Below are positions 32,901 through 35,797 of a stretch of DNA of 64,000 bases, piece after piece. Each line of letters starts with the position of its first letter. Position 1 is the first letter of the stretch. Origin of the DNA: Micromussa lordhowensis (Eukaryota; Cnidaria; Anthozoa; Scleractinia; Lobophylliidae); contig OZ026605.1 in assembly GCA_964020085.1 (NCBI GenBank), positions 1,156,701 through 1,220,700 on the forward strand, given 5' to 3'. The notes below the pieces were generated by a model. That model was given only the letters and a program-made list of their open reading frames with translations, searched no databases and was not told the origin of the DNA. Made by a program: the position numbers and the translations under genes.

Positions 32901-33613
32901 TAAGTCATGATTATTGTCAACTCCTGAATTTCATTTTTTTTTTTCAATATTACACATTGTGAAATGTTTCTAACCATTTGAAATTTTACTTTGTCTCATA
33001 TCGTAAAATTAAGAAAAATAAAAATCACATTCGTGTAAGAAAATTACGTACACATTTACAACTTTATTTGTTTACACATGTACATGTAATAATAAATATT
33101 TACCATTTCTTTTTGCTTCGCAGGTGAACCATTTTCTTCTCCAAGTCCCTTCCCATACATTACAACATTCAACTCCACTTTTGAACGGATAGAGGCCACG
33201 CCAGGGGATCGAGAAATCAAGTCAGAAGTCTTGCGATCAATTCCATCAGAGCCAGGCAGGACATCTTCTTGAGCTGTTTTTGTGACAATCTCGGAGTCTG
33301 GCGTCGTTGTTCTCAGTTCTGATCCTAAATCGATGGATGGGCTTGGCGGAGGAATTTCTCCGTCCGAATCATTATTTTCTTCATCGATATTCTTAGTTAT
33401 TTTTCGCTTGCTTTTCGTAGTTTTCTTCGCAGGCTGGCGTTTTGTATGTTGGCTTCTCTGCGGTAGTGAAGTTTTTGAGCTGCTTTCAAGCAGCTTCGAC
33501 TTTTCATCGCTGTTCAAGCCAACAAATTCCCTCTTTGATTGTCTAGTTAGGTTCTGGAGCTCTTGCTTCAAACGCAACTCCTCCCTCTTGAACGATTTTC
33601 CTCCAAATGACAT
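264..33613 (-). CDS. TTC6: TTC6-like tetratricopeptide repeat protein, whole gene span (50 coding exons, 3' end off the window)
   Basis: Minus-strand gene assembled from 50 exons listed separately. Every junction keeps frame and 48 of 49 introns are GT-AG (one is GC-AG), giving 2,029 codons in the window. Residues 1-1209 are mostly low-complexity and charged, with acidic stretches and a Lys-rich N-terminus; residues ~1210-2029 are back-to-back TPR helices with repeated patterns such as A-Y/F-x-x-R-A/G and A-I-x-L-x-P. TPR arrays are protein-binding scaffolds. The last exons (GCQSALEGRAVVNLQMGNTF, then TAELLTNRGVVQQ) match the C-terminal part of TTC6 as I recall it, which is the basis for the symbol. 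TTC6 has no settled function; a ciliary role is often suspected and is inference here. The ATG at 33613 has an in-frame TGA 10 bases upstream (33623-33625). I could not search a database. Confidence 0.85.
464..518 (-). mobile_element. SINE tail fragment
   Basis: Repeats the tail of the SINE at 590-882 (gtctgcatacgagcca ... ggagcttatcccggt). Confidence 0.65.
590..882 (-). mobile_element. tRNA-derived SINE, full-length copy
   Basis: On the minus strand the head carries an A-box-like (gcggttagtgcgctcgac) and B-box-like (caggttcgagccct) promoter, followed by the conserved body (cactgtactctcacagtgcc-type) and the tail ending gactt. Same family as copies at 6988, 10998, 12468 and 15646. Confidence 0.8.
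1122..1213 (-). CDS. TTC6: TTC6-like exon 49
   Basis: Residues 1983-2013, GCQSALEGRAVVNLQMGNTF then GAFVDMNDAIK. This block is one of the segments that recalls TTC6 rather than a generic TPR protein. Acceptor tcccag, donor AAG|gtatag. Confidence 0.88.
1739..1781 (-). CDS. TTC6: TTC6-like exon 48
   Basis: Residues 1969-1982, AAWSQFSAAITIDS, TPR helix B and loop. 43 bp, acceptor tttcag, donor TCAG|gtcagc. Confidence 0.85.
1853..1891. repeat. (ACTA/ACTC)n microsatellite
   Basis: Runs of actcactcact then aactaactaacta. Confidence 0.8.
1938..2064. mobile_element. MITE-like element, family A, exact 24-bp TIRs
   Basis: Starts tattggactggaactagctt and ends with its exact reverse complement; 127 bp, no coding capacity. 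A diverged copy is at 15214-15334. Confidence 0.75.
2137..2212 (-). CDS. TTC6: TTC6-like exon 47
   Basis: Residues 1943-1968, RHDYLKALHMDPLCLSARVN then LGYNLQ. TPR. Acceptor tttcag, donor CAA|gtaagc. Confidence 0.88.
2284..2510. repeat. GTTC/CGTT tandem repeat
   Basis: About 225 bp of (GTTC)n with interspersed changes. It keeps several frames open and makes spurious Arg-Ser-Phe-Val ORFs. Confidence 0.9.
2550..2684 (-). CDS. TTC6: TTC6-like exon 46
   Basis: Residues 1898-1942, RLNRLVEAVSSYNDALRIDP then EAYNGRGNALMDFG. TPR. Acceptor cttttag, donor GGAAG|gtcagt. A long GTTC repeat starts about 40 bp inside the intron. Confidence 0.9.
3010..3062 (-). CDS. TTC6: TTC6-like exon 45
   Basis: Residues 1881-1897, VSPQNPHIRHTLGLCYH. 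Found because exons 44 and 46 differ in phase and lacked one TPR helix; this 53-bp exon restores both. Acceptor tttaag, donor CACAG|gtaagc. Confidence 0.85.
3204..3275 (-). CDS. TTC6: TTC6-like exon 44
   Basis: Residues 1857-1880, NRGLLYYEIDDMENALQDFL then AAVE. TPR. Phase 0-0, acceptor ctacag, donor GAG|gtacat. Confidence 0.9.
3660..3870. repeat. Possible old SINE-like segment
   Basis: Contains gaatgggataacgtgccc, tttataccgcgtgaatggca and ctggaaagagg, in the same order and spacing as the SINE body (ggatgggatgctagtcc, tttatacacctgggtgg). Weak similarity; may be coincidence. Confidence 0.3.
3938..3991 (-). CDS. TTC6: TTC6-like exon 43 (GC donor)
   Basis: Residues 1839-1856, ALMDYGTVMLLEDTPNIK, TPR helix B and loop. 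The frame requires phase 0 at the 3' end, and that position reads AAG|gcaagt, a consensus GC-type 5' splice site. A GT site 4 bases on would break the frame with exon 44. Confidence 0.85.
4127..4265 (-). CDS. TTC6: TTC6-like exon 42
   Basis: Residues 1792-1838, RGALKYNIKAYSLAVKDLTE then SLAYFNRAVCYHEMRFFQK. TPR. Acceptor cttgtag, donor AAG|gttagt. Confidence 0.9.
4870..5215 (-). mobile_element. Dispersed repeat, family E
   Basis: Shares, in reverse orientation, the segment tactcggtccaattact / tgaattgtact with 8885-9255. The region is palindromic around cctgaattgtac. Confidence 0.55.
5232..5347 (-). CDS. TTC6: TTC6-like exon 41
   Basis: Residues 1754-1791, AFLSRAAYYGMKGRYSKGIM then CNEAIKLQPRSVRAYLY. 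One TPR plus the start of the next. Donor ACAG|gtgtgg. Confidence 0.9.
5388..5451. repeat. Short palindrome
   Basis: caacctcgttgccagggtct ... agaccctggaaacgaggttg, 64 bp in all, 20-bp arms with one mismatch. Lies just upstream of exon 41 in an intron. Confidence 0.65.
5826..5924 (-). CDS. TTC6: TTC6-like exon 40
   Basis: Residues 1721-1753, AFYQRGLTKMKLKHAKGIHD then FNRALAINPTLFQ: a near-perfect 33-residue TPR in one phase 0-0 exon. Donor CAG|gtgagt. Confidence 0.92.
6180..6326 (-). CDS. TTC6: TTC6-like exon 39
   Basis: Residues 1672-1720, HEMPIEAASVHFLIGMCQSE then ALDAFNNAIRVNPDYAE. TPR. 49 codons, phase 0-0. Confidence 0.9.
6583..6717 (-). CDS. TTC6: TTC6-like exon 38
   Basis: Residues 1627-1671, AIEVLERATRVKPVAPLFIL then TNMKAKRFENAVSSFERAIK. 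More than one full TPR. 45 codons, phase 0-0, donor ATG|gtatgt. Confidence 0.9.
6988..7171 (+). mobile_element. tRNA-derived SINE, internally deleted
   Basis: Head gtggcctcgtggttagtgcg and B-box ggttcgaacccta, then a jump to the tail (aaccgggattagctccggcc ... atgcaggctt). The middle section is missing. Confidence 0.78.
7226..7310 (-). CDS. TTC6: TTC6-like exon 37
   Basis: Residues 1598-1626, RQAADLNRGLGASATQQAVV then KSFLKNFDQ. Acceptor caatag, donor CAG|gtaatg. Confidence 0.82.
7738..7927. mobile_element. MITE-like element with ~50-bp TIRs
   Basis: Left end reads gatttgcacgatgacgtcaa then gactacaactaccagaat; the right end is its reverse complement with few changes. 190 bp, AT-rich loop. 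Contains a CRE-like TGACGTCA at the left. Confidence 0.8.
7996..8151. repeat. 78-bp tandem duplication
   Basis: tttcccattaattagtctta ... ttttaaaatttcg occurs twice in a row at a 78-bp period, essentially without differences. Confidence 0.9.
8251..8303 (-). CDS. TTC6: TTC6-like exon 36
   Basis: Residues 1581-1597, GKLLLEQNKLELASFHV, TPR helices. Donor CAG|gtttgt is the weakest in this block. Confidence 0.8.
8601..8613. promoter_or_regulatory. RFX X-box-like palindrome
   Basis: GTTGCTTAGCAAC, a full two-arm X-box, in the intron between exons 35 and 36. RFX factors bind such sites at ciliary genes; its use here is inference. Confidence 0.35.
8752..8826 (-). CDS. TTC6: TTC6-like exon 35
   Basis: Residues 1556-1580, IQDAVLDYTRVIHMRPDISD then YHMAR. 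25 codons, phase 0-0, acceptor tttcag, donor AGA|gtaagg. Confidence 0.88.
8885..9255 (+). mobile_element. Dispersed repeat, family E
   Basis: Contains agtaattggaccgagtggag and tacaattcagggagtaatcg, the reverse complement of 5140-5200 with few changes. Its right end (gtaatccgtgtcaatcttct) recurs inverted at about 30822-30866. Confidence 0.6.
9388..9610. mobile_element. MITE-like element, family B (GGGTTGTTCGAA)
   Basis: Left end gggttgttcgaaaagccgat, internal tagtttgagattattcaaac, right gctaaccctgggttagctta. The right terminus is eroded. One of four copies (also 18664, 19931, 22384). Confidence 0.75.
9949..10062. mobile_element. Near-perfect palindrome, family D (AACAATTAT ends)
   Basis: Left aacaattatcctgcgaaatc and atcgtctgattttagccgac; the right half mirrors them. 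114 bp with a short GC-rich loop (ggccgtaggcc). Confidence 0.75.
10266..10359 (-). CDS. TTC6: TTC6-like exon 34
   Basis: Residues 1524-1555, KAVRRYTAAIHVDPTYIRAY then ICRAEAYHKLHM. One TPR. Acceptor caatag, donor ATG|gtgggt. Confidence 0.88.
10795..10908 (-). CDS. TTC6: TTC6-like exon 33
   Basis: Residues 1486-1523, RWEDAVPDFEAALQLDSELA then SAHVNIGLIYITKYSNYH. One TPR. Acceptor ttccag, donor CAA|gtaagt. Confidence 0.88.
10998..11288 (+). mobile_element. tRNA-derived SINE with exact 15-bp target-site duplication
   Basis: Full-length copy: head aggcgcggtggcgtagtggt, body with the cacagtgcctctcttcaccc segment, tail ending gcagactt. Flanked by ccttacctcttaagg at 10983-10997 and 11289-11303. 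The right copy contains the donor site of TTC6-like exon 32. Confidence 0.88.
11295..11408 (-). CDS. TTC6: TTC6-like exon 32 (SINE at its donor)
   Basis: Residues 1448-1485, KVHPRRALQDLSVSLLLDNS then EENVKTFLHRGILYTDLK. One TPR. The donor AAGAG|gtaagg lies inside the 15-bp target-site duplication of a SINE that begins a few bases into the intron. Confidence 0.88.
11634..11646. promoter_or_regulatory. RFX X-box-like palindrome
   Basis: GTTACCTAGCAAC, a full X-box match in the intron between exons 31 and 32, just outside the MITE at 11664. Confidence 0.35.
11664..12019. mobile_element. MITE-like element, GGGGTGCTTTCATTATGCCA ends
   Basis: Left caggggtgctttcattatgc, right tggcataatggaaagcaccc; ~355 bp with internal ggtcggatcggtcggacc palindromes. 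Confidence 0.75.
12036..12127. repeat. Palindromic hairpin repeat
   Basis: Left gtagcttggcggtttaagca, right gaattgctaaccgccaagct then ac; about 92 bp, directly after the preceding MITE. Confidence 0.65.
12324..12421 (-). CDS. TTC6: TTC6-like exon 31
   Basis: Residues 1416-1447, GDFEAALKDLAAAVHYDPQN then AVAFYHRGCLLR. One TPR. Acceptor ttgtag, donor GGAA|gtaaga. Confidence 0.88.
12468..12698 (+). mobile_element. tRNA-derived SINE, diverged, cut by a MITE
   Basis: Head ggaggcgtggtggctaagtg and B-box gggttcgagccct, diverged body with a G-run, tail starting aactgggataagctt, which stops at the MITE at 12699. Confidence 0.7.
12699..12969. mobile_element. MITE-like element, TGTTCTATTGGGATCAACCG ends
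   Basis: 271 bp with near-perfect ~23-bp inverted ends (tgttctattgggatcaaccg ... cggttgatcccaatagaaca). Inserted into the tail of the SINE at 12468. Confidence 0.82.
13161..13260 (-). CDS. TTC6: TTC6-like exon 30
   Basis: Residues 1382-1415, QNWTAALRDFTELLQQDPED then SRAYTYRARAHAKK. One TPR. Acceptor atcatag, donor AAG|gtatgt. Confidence 0.88.
13624..13730 (-). CDS. TTC6: TTC6-like exon 29
   Basis: Residues 1347-1381, RGDMILALEDYKIAAKLLPS then KTDAMFEMGLFHFNN. One TPR. Donor CCA|gtgagt, ends in phase 2. Confidence 0.88.
14020..14062. repeat. Solo end of the 14299 palindrome family
   Basis: tctggatatcacaaaaacct followed by catccaataattgttt repeats the right arm of 14299-14448, about 250 bp away. 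Confidence 0.55.
14299..14448. mobile_element. Palindromic element, family D
   Basis: Left ctatccagaataatcaaggt and ggtaagggttatcagcc, right ggctgataacccttacctca and gattattctggataacacaa. The outer aacaattat ends resemble 9949-10062. Confidence 0.75.
14468..14530 (-). CDS. TTC6: TTC6-like exon 28
   Basis: Residues 1326-1346, AIKLNPTDAETYYQRAAMFK plus M: textbook TPR boundary. 21 codons, phase 0-0. Confidence 0.88.
14837..14894 (-). CDS. TTC6: TTC6-like exon 27
   Basis: Residues 1306-1325, RAELYRLENDATMAIVNYSQ, TPR. Acceptor ctgtag, donor CAG|gtatca. Confidence 0.85.
15067..15134 (-). CDS. TTC6: TTC6-like exon 26
   Basis: Residues 1284-1305, SALDDLSFIIKHSSTQARAF, TPR helix B into helix A. 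Acceptor ctttcag, donor CCAG|gtcaga. Confidence 0.85.
15214..15334. mobile_element. MITE-like element, family A, diverged copy
   Basis: Left tattggagtggagctagta, right tgctagtttcaatccaata; shares the internal gcctccattgca with the 1938 copy. Confidence 0.7.
15398..15476 (-). CDS. TTC6: TTC6-like exon 25
   Basis: Residues 1257-1283, RSIELEPKLLDAYWHRHLLH then LLQDNRK. Contains the typical loop-plus-helix A pattern (S-I-E-L-E-P ... D-A-Y-W-H-R-H). Donor AAG|gtaaaa. Confidence 0.85.
15646..15938 (-). mobile_element. tRNA-derived SINE, full-length copy
   Basis: Minus-strand copy: head at the right end (gtcgagcgcactaacc on the plus strand), body ggatgggatgctagtccatc, tail gtctgcataggagcca at the left. 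Confidence 0.78.
16109..16146 (-). CDS. TTC6: TTC6-like exon 24
   Basis: Residues 1245-1256, LGYLKKAWDDLN, the TPR helix B that follows exon 23. 38 bp, acceptor tctgcag, donor ACAG|gtgaga. Confidence 0.8.
16250..16767. mobile_element. Foldback element with ~65-bp inverted ends
   Basis: Left gaactggggcaagtttcaaa and aactggcaccaccacatgaa; the right end (ctttcatgtggtggtgtcag ... cgccccagttcc) mirrors it. ~518 bp. Its right end lies 27 bp from exon 23. Confidence 0.75.
16794..16898 (-). CDS. TTC6: TTC6-like exon 23 (TPR region begins)
   Basis: Residues 1210-1244: ALEEEVERLTDLLETTEKVE, then IFLCRRGAVLRK, which looks like TPR helix A. 35 codons, phase 0-0, acceptor gtatag, donor AAG|gtaaat. Confidence 0.85.
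17010..17103 (-). CDS. TTC6: TTC6-like exon 22
   Basis: Residues 1178-1209, SKSTAVVIDNDILEDIQVIE then PEIRSSDQQLYN. Acceptor ccttgtag, donor AAC|gtaagt. Last exon before the TPR region. Confidence 0.8.
17703..17745 (-). CDS. TTC6: TTC6-like exon 21
   Basis: Residues 1164-1177, FDLQSLTSPRSHSQ. 43 bp; acceptor gtttag is the only one that avoids a stop after exon 20 and fits exon 22. Donor CAAAG|gtaaga. Confidence 0.65.
18095..18192 (-). CDS. TTC6: TTC6-like exon 20
   Basis: Residues 1131-1163, PGEALFDEVRECTWYVWFDE then VYPPTPAVPEIK. This aromatic, well-folded-looking segment precedes the TPR array and sets the frame here. Donor AAAT|gtaagt, ends in phase 1. Confidence 0.8.
18241..18262. repeat. 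Poly-C tract
   Basis: About 18 consecutive C in the intron between exons 19 and 20; length likely variable. Confidence 0.85.
18342..18416 (-). CDS. TTC6: TTC6-like exon 19
   Basis: Residues 1106-1130, RSDLERVQSQPTLLDFDGMM then KNVFTG. Acceptor ccgcag, donor CAGG|gtaggc. Separated from exon 18 by only about 90 bp. Confidence 0.75.
18508..18582 (-). CDS. TTC6: TTC6-like exon 18
   Basis: Residues 1081-1105, RHKSFPDMRHLERETFSQRS. Acceptor gttgcag, donor CAAG|gtaaag; phase 2 on both sides. Confidence 0.75.
18664..18881. mobile_element. MITE-like element, family B, best-preserved copy
   Basis: 218 bp, from gggttgttcgaaagccggtt to cgggctttgaacaaccc, so the ends are inverted repeats. Internal motifs match the other three copies. 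Confidence 0.8.
19145..19200 (-). CDS. TTC6: TTC6-like exon 17
   Basis: Residues 1063-1080, EREQAIREFLNQPARKIS. Acceptor atgttag, donor CAAG|gtacat, ends in phase 2. Confidence 0.7.
19412..19457 (-). CDS. TTC6: TTC6-like exon 16
   Basis: Residues 1047-1062, RHPQRKTRKKTRKEL, strongly basic. Only 46 bp. It is needed to connect exon 15 (phase 2) with exon 17 (phase 0). Acceptor cattag, donor gtatga. Confidence 0.65.
19537..19619. repeat. 44-bp tandem duplication
   Basis: catgtcacgccacgctatct then tatcatcaactccccaaac occurs at 19537 and again at 19581. Confidence 0.88.
19660..19702. repeat. CAA/CAAA simple repeat
   Basis: aacaacaacagcaacaaaca followed by caaacaaacaaac, next to the exon 15 donor. 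Confidence 0.7.
19712..19814 (-). CDS. TTC6: TTC6-like exon 15
   Basis: Residues 1013-1046, ELHGTSHEFDTDEGRTDAGD and SMSIQTGTTGPISR. Of two adjacent AG acceptors (ctcaag|ag), only the first keeps the frame open. Donor gtatgt. Confidence 0.7.
19931..20122. mobile_element. MITE-like element, family B
   Basis: Left gggccaagttgtttgaaagc, right ttgggcttagaacaaccca, with a shared core (tttgagattattcaaaatca). Confidence 0.75.
20924..21097. mobile_element. Inverted-repeat element near exon 14
   Basis: Left gtagttccagaaaatatcca, right aatattttctggaactgcac. About 174 bp, ending 26 bp from the exon 14 donor. Confidence 0.6.
21123..21180 (-). CDS. TTC6: TTC6-like exon 14
   Basis: Residues 994-1012, EKPFSATSVMSPTEHSIVI. 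Acceptor ttattcag, donor ATAG|gtaaga, ends in phase 1. Confidence 0.7.
21355..21438 (-). CDS. TTC6: TTC6-like exon 13
   Basis: Residues 966-993, LNYQRDQVAAIKDQQQEKEQ, a charged probably helical segment. 28 codons, phase 0-0, acceptor ttttcag, donor CAG|gtagag. Confidence 0.75.
21874..21952 (-). CDS. TTC6: TTC6-like exon 12
   Basis: Residues 939-965, RSMSHPSLSLGEKVLRVPAG and YDISMNE. Acceptor tttttag, donor GAG|gtaata, phase 2 in and phase 0 out. Confidence 0.75.
22147..22220 (-). mobile_element. tRNA-Ser-like sequence (SINE head or pseudogene)
   Basis: The minus strand starts ggtagcatggccgagttgct and carries gactagaaatcc, matching the D-arm and anticodon arm (AGA) of tRNA-Ser. The T-arm is degenerate (ggtggaagtcccgc), so a working tRNA is unlikely; it is probably the head of a second SINE family. 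Confidence 0.6.
22384..22645. mobile_element. MITE-like element, family B, diverged
   Basis: Left gggccaagttgttgaa, right aggctttgaacaacccggtc; the core tgtagtttgagatttctcaa is recognisable. Confidence 0.7.
22714..22846 (-). CDS. TTC6: TTC6-like exon 11
   Basis: Residues 895-938, VLDKRRQEIKQQDDAEESIV then HVVGGVESTAVQKEQDEGF. Gln/Glu-rich, possibly helical. Acceptor tatcag, donor TTCAG|gtatat. Confidence 0.8.
23238..23374 (-). CDS. TTC6: TTC6-like exon 10
   Basis: Residues 849-894, RVLSRMHGSMTDLRKLVAET and a polar tail. Acceptor tctgcag, donor CAAG|gtaaca, phase 2 in and phase 1 out. Confidence 0.8.
23879..24079 (-). CDS. TTC6: TTC6-like exon 9
   Basis: Residues 782-848, RLYWTPAPPKMNLAPATIKS then an acidic run ending TRN. 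Split codons AGA on entry and AG-A on exit both agree. Acceptor gttgcag, donor gtatgt. Confidence 0.8.
24362..24432 (-). CDS. TTC6: TTC6-like exon 8
   Basis: Residues 759-781, FSSEPSECLDIVGVKMELKE. Acceptor ggcctag, donor TCAAG|gtaatg, ends in phase 2. Confidence 0.75.
24715..24797. repeat. ~20-bp tandem repeat (TTTTTCAAACTGGTTCATA)
   Basis: Four imperfect units of tttttcaaactggttcata in the intron between exons 7 and 8. Confidence 0.75.
24962..25156 (-). CDS. TTC6: TTC6-like exon 7
   Basis: Residues 694-758, acidic start SLEEVPEVDETEEGAIEDDK, then a helical stretch VVAQKILMEALVAGDSDETL. 65 codons, phase 0-0; donor CTG|gtgggt is weaker than its neighbours. Confidence 0.8.
25919..26098. mobile_element. 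MITE-like element with ~38-bp TIRs beside exon 6
   Basis: Left atatgttgcgggtcaaaatg then aaattcaggttaaaatga; the right end is the mirror image with few changes. 180 bp. The right end stops 10 bp short of the exon 6 coding end. Confidence 0.75.
26108..26254 (-). CDS. TTC6: TTC6-like exon 6
   Basis: Residues 645-693, including HHFCTMPSRLELPPHLCKLT. 49 codons, phase 0-0, acceptor cctgtag, donor AAG|gtacaa. Too short to appear as an independent ORF; found by splice sites. A palindromic element ends 10 bp past the donor. Confidence 0.75.
26539..26730 (-). CDS. TTC6: TTC6-like exon 5
   Basis: Residues 581-644, including PSEVVPEDIISIKGQQVDIA and LMFLDSWEVNETEKGNK. 64 codons, phase 0 at both ends, acceptor tgtacag, donor AAG|gtatgt. 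The acceptor lies inside a TACATGTA-rich stretch, so the exact 5' end is slightly less sure. Confidence 0.75.
26946..27105. mobile_element. MITE-like element, family C
   Basis: Left gttgttggaaaggtggacaa, right ggatagtgttatccagcctt then caacaac; internal repeats of tatccactggat. Second copy at 29443-29590. Confidence 0.7.
27657..27739 (-). CDS. TTC6: TTC6-like exon 4
   Basis: Residues 553-580, read as ASQYLSNTLLTRQGFTSLKT and TMTNEQAME. Acceptor tttctacag, donor GAG|gtacta. Phase 1 in, phase 0 out. Confidence 0.75.
28296..29224 (-). CDS. TTC6: TTC6-like exon 3 (largest exon)
   Basis: Residues 243-552, 929 bp. It opens with K-NEEIFHPTTPTLLDEEDG, runs through a long Asp/Glu-rich segment, then a possible helix (HFEILELTRKISMPEAGILN) and Ser/Thr-rich linker, and ends ELPVDRYLS. 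The split codon with exon 2 reads AAG. Of the possible 3' donors, only TCAG|gtactg keeps exon 4 open. Confidence 0.85.
29443..29590. mobile_element. MITE-like element, family C
   Basis: Left cctagttgttcgaaggctgg, right gcattatccacctttcaaac; shares ctatccactggata with the 26946 copy. Confidence 0.7.
30010..30190. repeat. ~45-bp tandem repeat
   Basis: About four units of the type aaatctaagcatccatttaa / aacggcaaaagcaatccgtt. Flanking 29880-30010 carries degenerate copies of the same words. Confidence 0.75.
30822..30866 (-). mobile_element. Family E fragment
   Basis: acggatggttaaggatggag and aagattgacacggattac are the reverse complement of the right part of 8885-9255. Confidence 0.65.
31430..31690. 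repeat. ~45-bp GC-richer minisatellite
   Basis: Repeats gtgtccgctaaccgcccc and variants (gtgtccgctaaccaccc, gtgtatccgccaaccacc). It produces an apparent 155-residue ORF (31228-31695). Confidence 0.75.
31899..32116 (-). CDS. TTC6: TTC6-like exon 2
   Basis: Residues 171-242, beginning KSTAKPRSPHSRSSNTSQRS. Ser/Arg/Pro-rich and predicted disordered. Acceptor cctaag, donor gtatgt, ends in phase 2. Confidence 0.8.
32535..32900. repeat. Cluster of TCGATAA/TTATCGA motifs
   Basis: About 20 copies of tcgata, gtcgat or their complements in ~360 bp of intron 1, on both strands, with larger inverted similarity between the two ends (acatgtcga ... tcgacatgt). Confidence 0.75.
33104..33613 (-). CDS. TTC6: TTC6-like exon 1 (start codon exon)
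   Basis: Residues 1-170, beginning MSFGGKSFKREELRLKQELQ. It starts at ATG 33613-33611, with A at -3 and an in-frame TGA just upstream. A Lys/Arg-rich, probably helical head is followed by a basic patch (KKTTKSKRKITK), an acidic patch (DEENNDSDGE) and PPPSPS. Predicted disordered. The donor ATG|gtaaat leaves phase 0. Confidence 0.85.
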
Positions 33614-33850
33614 GTTAGTGTCTCACTGTTGAAGTTGTTAGTGTTGTTTGCATACTGTGGTTTTTGTCGCTGAATTCTTCATCTTTTCGCTCCATATTTA
33701 TGCCAGAGTTAAAGCCCGTGATTATTCACTTGCCATAATCAATTTTTTCATCGAAAATTAGTCATTCTGCAGCTCACAACGATGGAAAAACATTCGACTT
33801 TGCATCGGAAAAAAAGCGCGGTTCAGACGCCATCTTTGTTTGGATCTTGT
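33614..33850 (-). promoter_or_regulatory. TTC6-like 5' UTR and proximal promoter region
   Basis: Sequence just upstream of the ATG at 33613. The stop at 33623-33625 shows the ORF cannot extend. No clear TATA box. A partial RFX X-box-like half site (GTTGCC) lies near 33847-33852. The transcription start is not determinable by eye. Confidence 0.4.
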
Positions 33851-35639
33851 TGCCTTGGACCCAGTTCCTCGTAACTTACGAGCGGTCTTCAATAACCCTA
33901 CTGGGGGAGGAGAAAGGGTAAAATTTGCTTCTTCCCGCTTTTCTCAGAAATACCCTATAACGAAAGTAAAAGGAGATTTCACATACCCTTCCTTTTTTTC
34001 GGGGAAAACGCTGAGGCGATATCAAAAGGTCAAGTAGTTTAGTAGCGTGACAATAAGAAAAGCACGTCATTGCTAAAAAATATGCTAAGAGGGGCCATTT
34101 CTTCGACAACTTCGTCGAGGGTAGAGGCAGAAAAAGCCACCTGTGTTGGTAAGTAAATGGTAGGAGAAAAATTTGTGATTGTTACAAGTAAACTTGACGA
34201 TTTAGTTTATATTAATCGTACTAATCAAAGCTAATCTTCAAGATAGCTCAGGGGTTTTATTTGACAAAGTTTTGATAACAGCTATGTGACATGTTTACAT
34301 TATTGCAAAGTTATAGGGGAGTTCAGCTACTAATGACTATAAATCAGTATAAATGAGGATGATCTGATAGTAAACCCGCCCTTTATCACCGAGTAACTGA
34401 ATACTTCTCAGTTGAAAGTTCACATAAATCGAATCAGAACTTATAAAAATGTCAAACTTTCTTAATATACCAATCAAAGCCTCAAAACAGGCGGTTTTCG
34501 TCTGCCAACCTTGAACTAATCGATTCAACAAGACCTCTTCAGAGCGAAAAACTGTTACGATATTGTCGATGGTGTTGTCGTCGATAATTTTCAGAACTTG
34601 TTTTAGTAAACTTCAGTACATTTTGTACGTTTTCCTTGATGACAGCATCAAAGTTTCCTGTTTTCAATAAATGGTATGCGTTCCTCGAATTTCAGTTACT
34701 TTTATTTGCAAGTCAACAACTAAGATACGTTTGTTTGCACAAAAGGCATAGTTGGCTCTTAGTCTACAGTTTTTTTGCTGCTAGCTTGATTAGTTAAAAC
34801 CCAACTTTCAGCAGTTATCTGCCAATAATCTTCGATAACTCAAAACTAGAAAGACTACAATCGTTTTCCTTACATAGTACGGAAAACAGCACTTCGTTTA
34901 TCATGGTACACTGGTCAAATTAAAAGGTTCGCTTTTTTCACACAACAGGCAACTGTGATTCTTGAAAGCAGCGCAAAAAGACTTTTTTTACATCCGCATC
35001 GAAACCAAAAATACAAAGAAAGAATTTCAAGTTGGTGGTCAGGTGACTCAACAACTGATTAAAACATTCGAAGAATTTAACAATTACTAATTTTTATAAT
35101 TAGCAAACTTTTAAAAAAGCAGCATCGCGTTTATATATGAAAGATGTTAAACCACTCTCCGACATTTAATGCTTCTGATTATTTCCTTTTTCAAACGATC
35201 GTAGCACTTTTGATTGAGTAGAAACATCATTGCGGAAAACATTGACAGCTCTAAATTTAACTTTTGTAGGCAGTATCCTTACATCGAATAAATCCTTCAT
35301 GCACCCTTTTCCGCATTTTAGGCACGCTGTCAAATCGGATATTTTCACGAGTTGAAAATTGGTTACTTTTCTTGGCCCATGTTCCGTCTTATCAAATACA
35401 TTTTTAACCCTTATAGGGAACCACTCGAAAGATCAATTTTCTCAACGGGTCACTATGATTTTTTTAGCCGGTTAGTGACGAGATTATGGTGGTACATCAA
35501 AACAGCATTCCCCAGTCGATGTATTCTTTTCCCTCATAACCTTTTCTTGAAAAGTTACGTTGTTTACTGCAAAGAGTAAATACGTGATGATGTCACCCAG
35601 CTTTCTTGCGGCTGATTGGCTCATGTGACGTCATATAAT
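33851..35639. other. Intergenic, nothing recognised
   Basis: AT-rich sequence 5' of the TTC6-like gene. No splice-supported exon, RNA gene or clear repeat found on either strand. Confidence 0.5.
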
Positions 35640-35797
35640 CACGTGGCTTACCCTCCAGAACCGTGAGTCCGTGAGCCCCTGCGCTGTGTAAACATATTCT
35701 GGAAGCGTGGGTCGGTCGGGGACCGAAACACCACGATTTAGGCAGAGGGAAAGAAATAATTTCAGTGCTGTTTCCAACAGATGGTTTGACAGTGGAG
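35640..35797 (+). promoter_or_regulatory. Possible noncoding first exon/promoter
   Basis: A locally GC-richer stretch follows TGACGTCA (CRE-like, ~35627) and CACGTG (~35640) and ends in GTGGAG|gtaaga at 35797. It could be a distal 5' UTR exon of the ETS gene or an unrelated start. No coding evidence. Confidence 0.2.
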
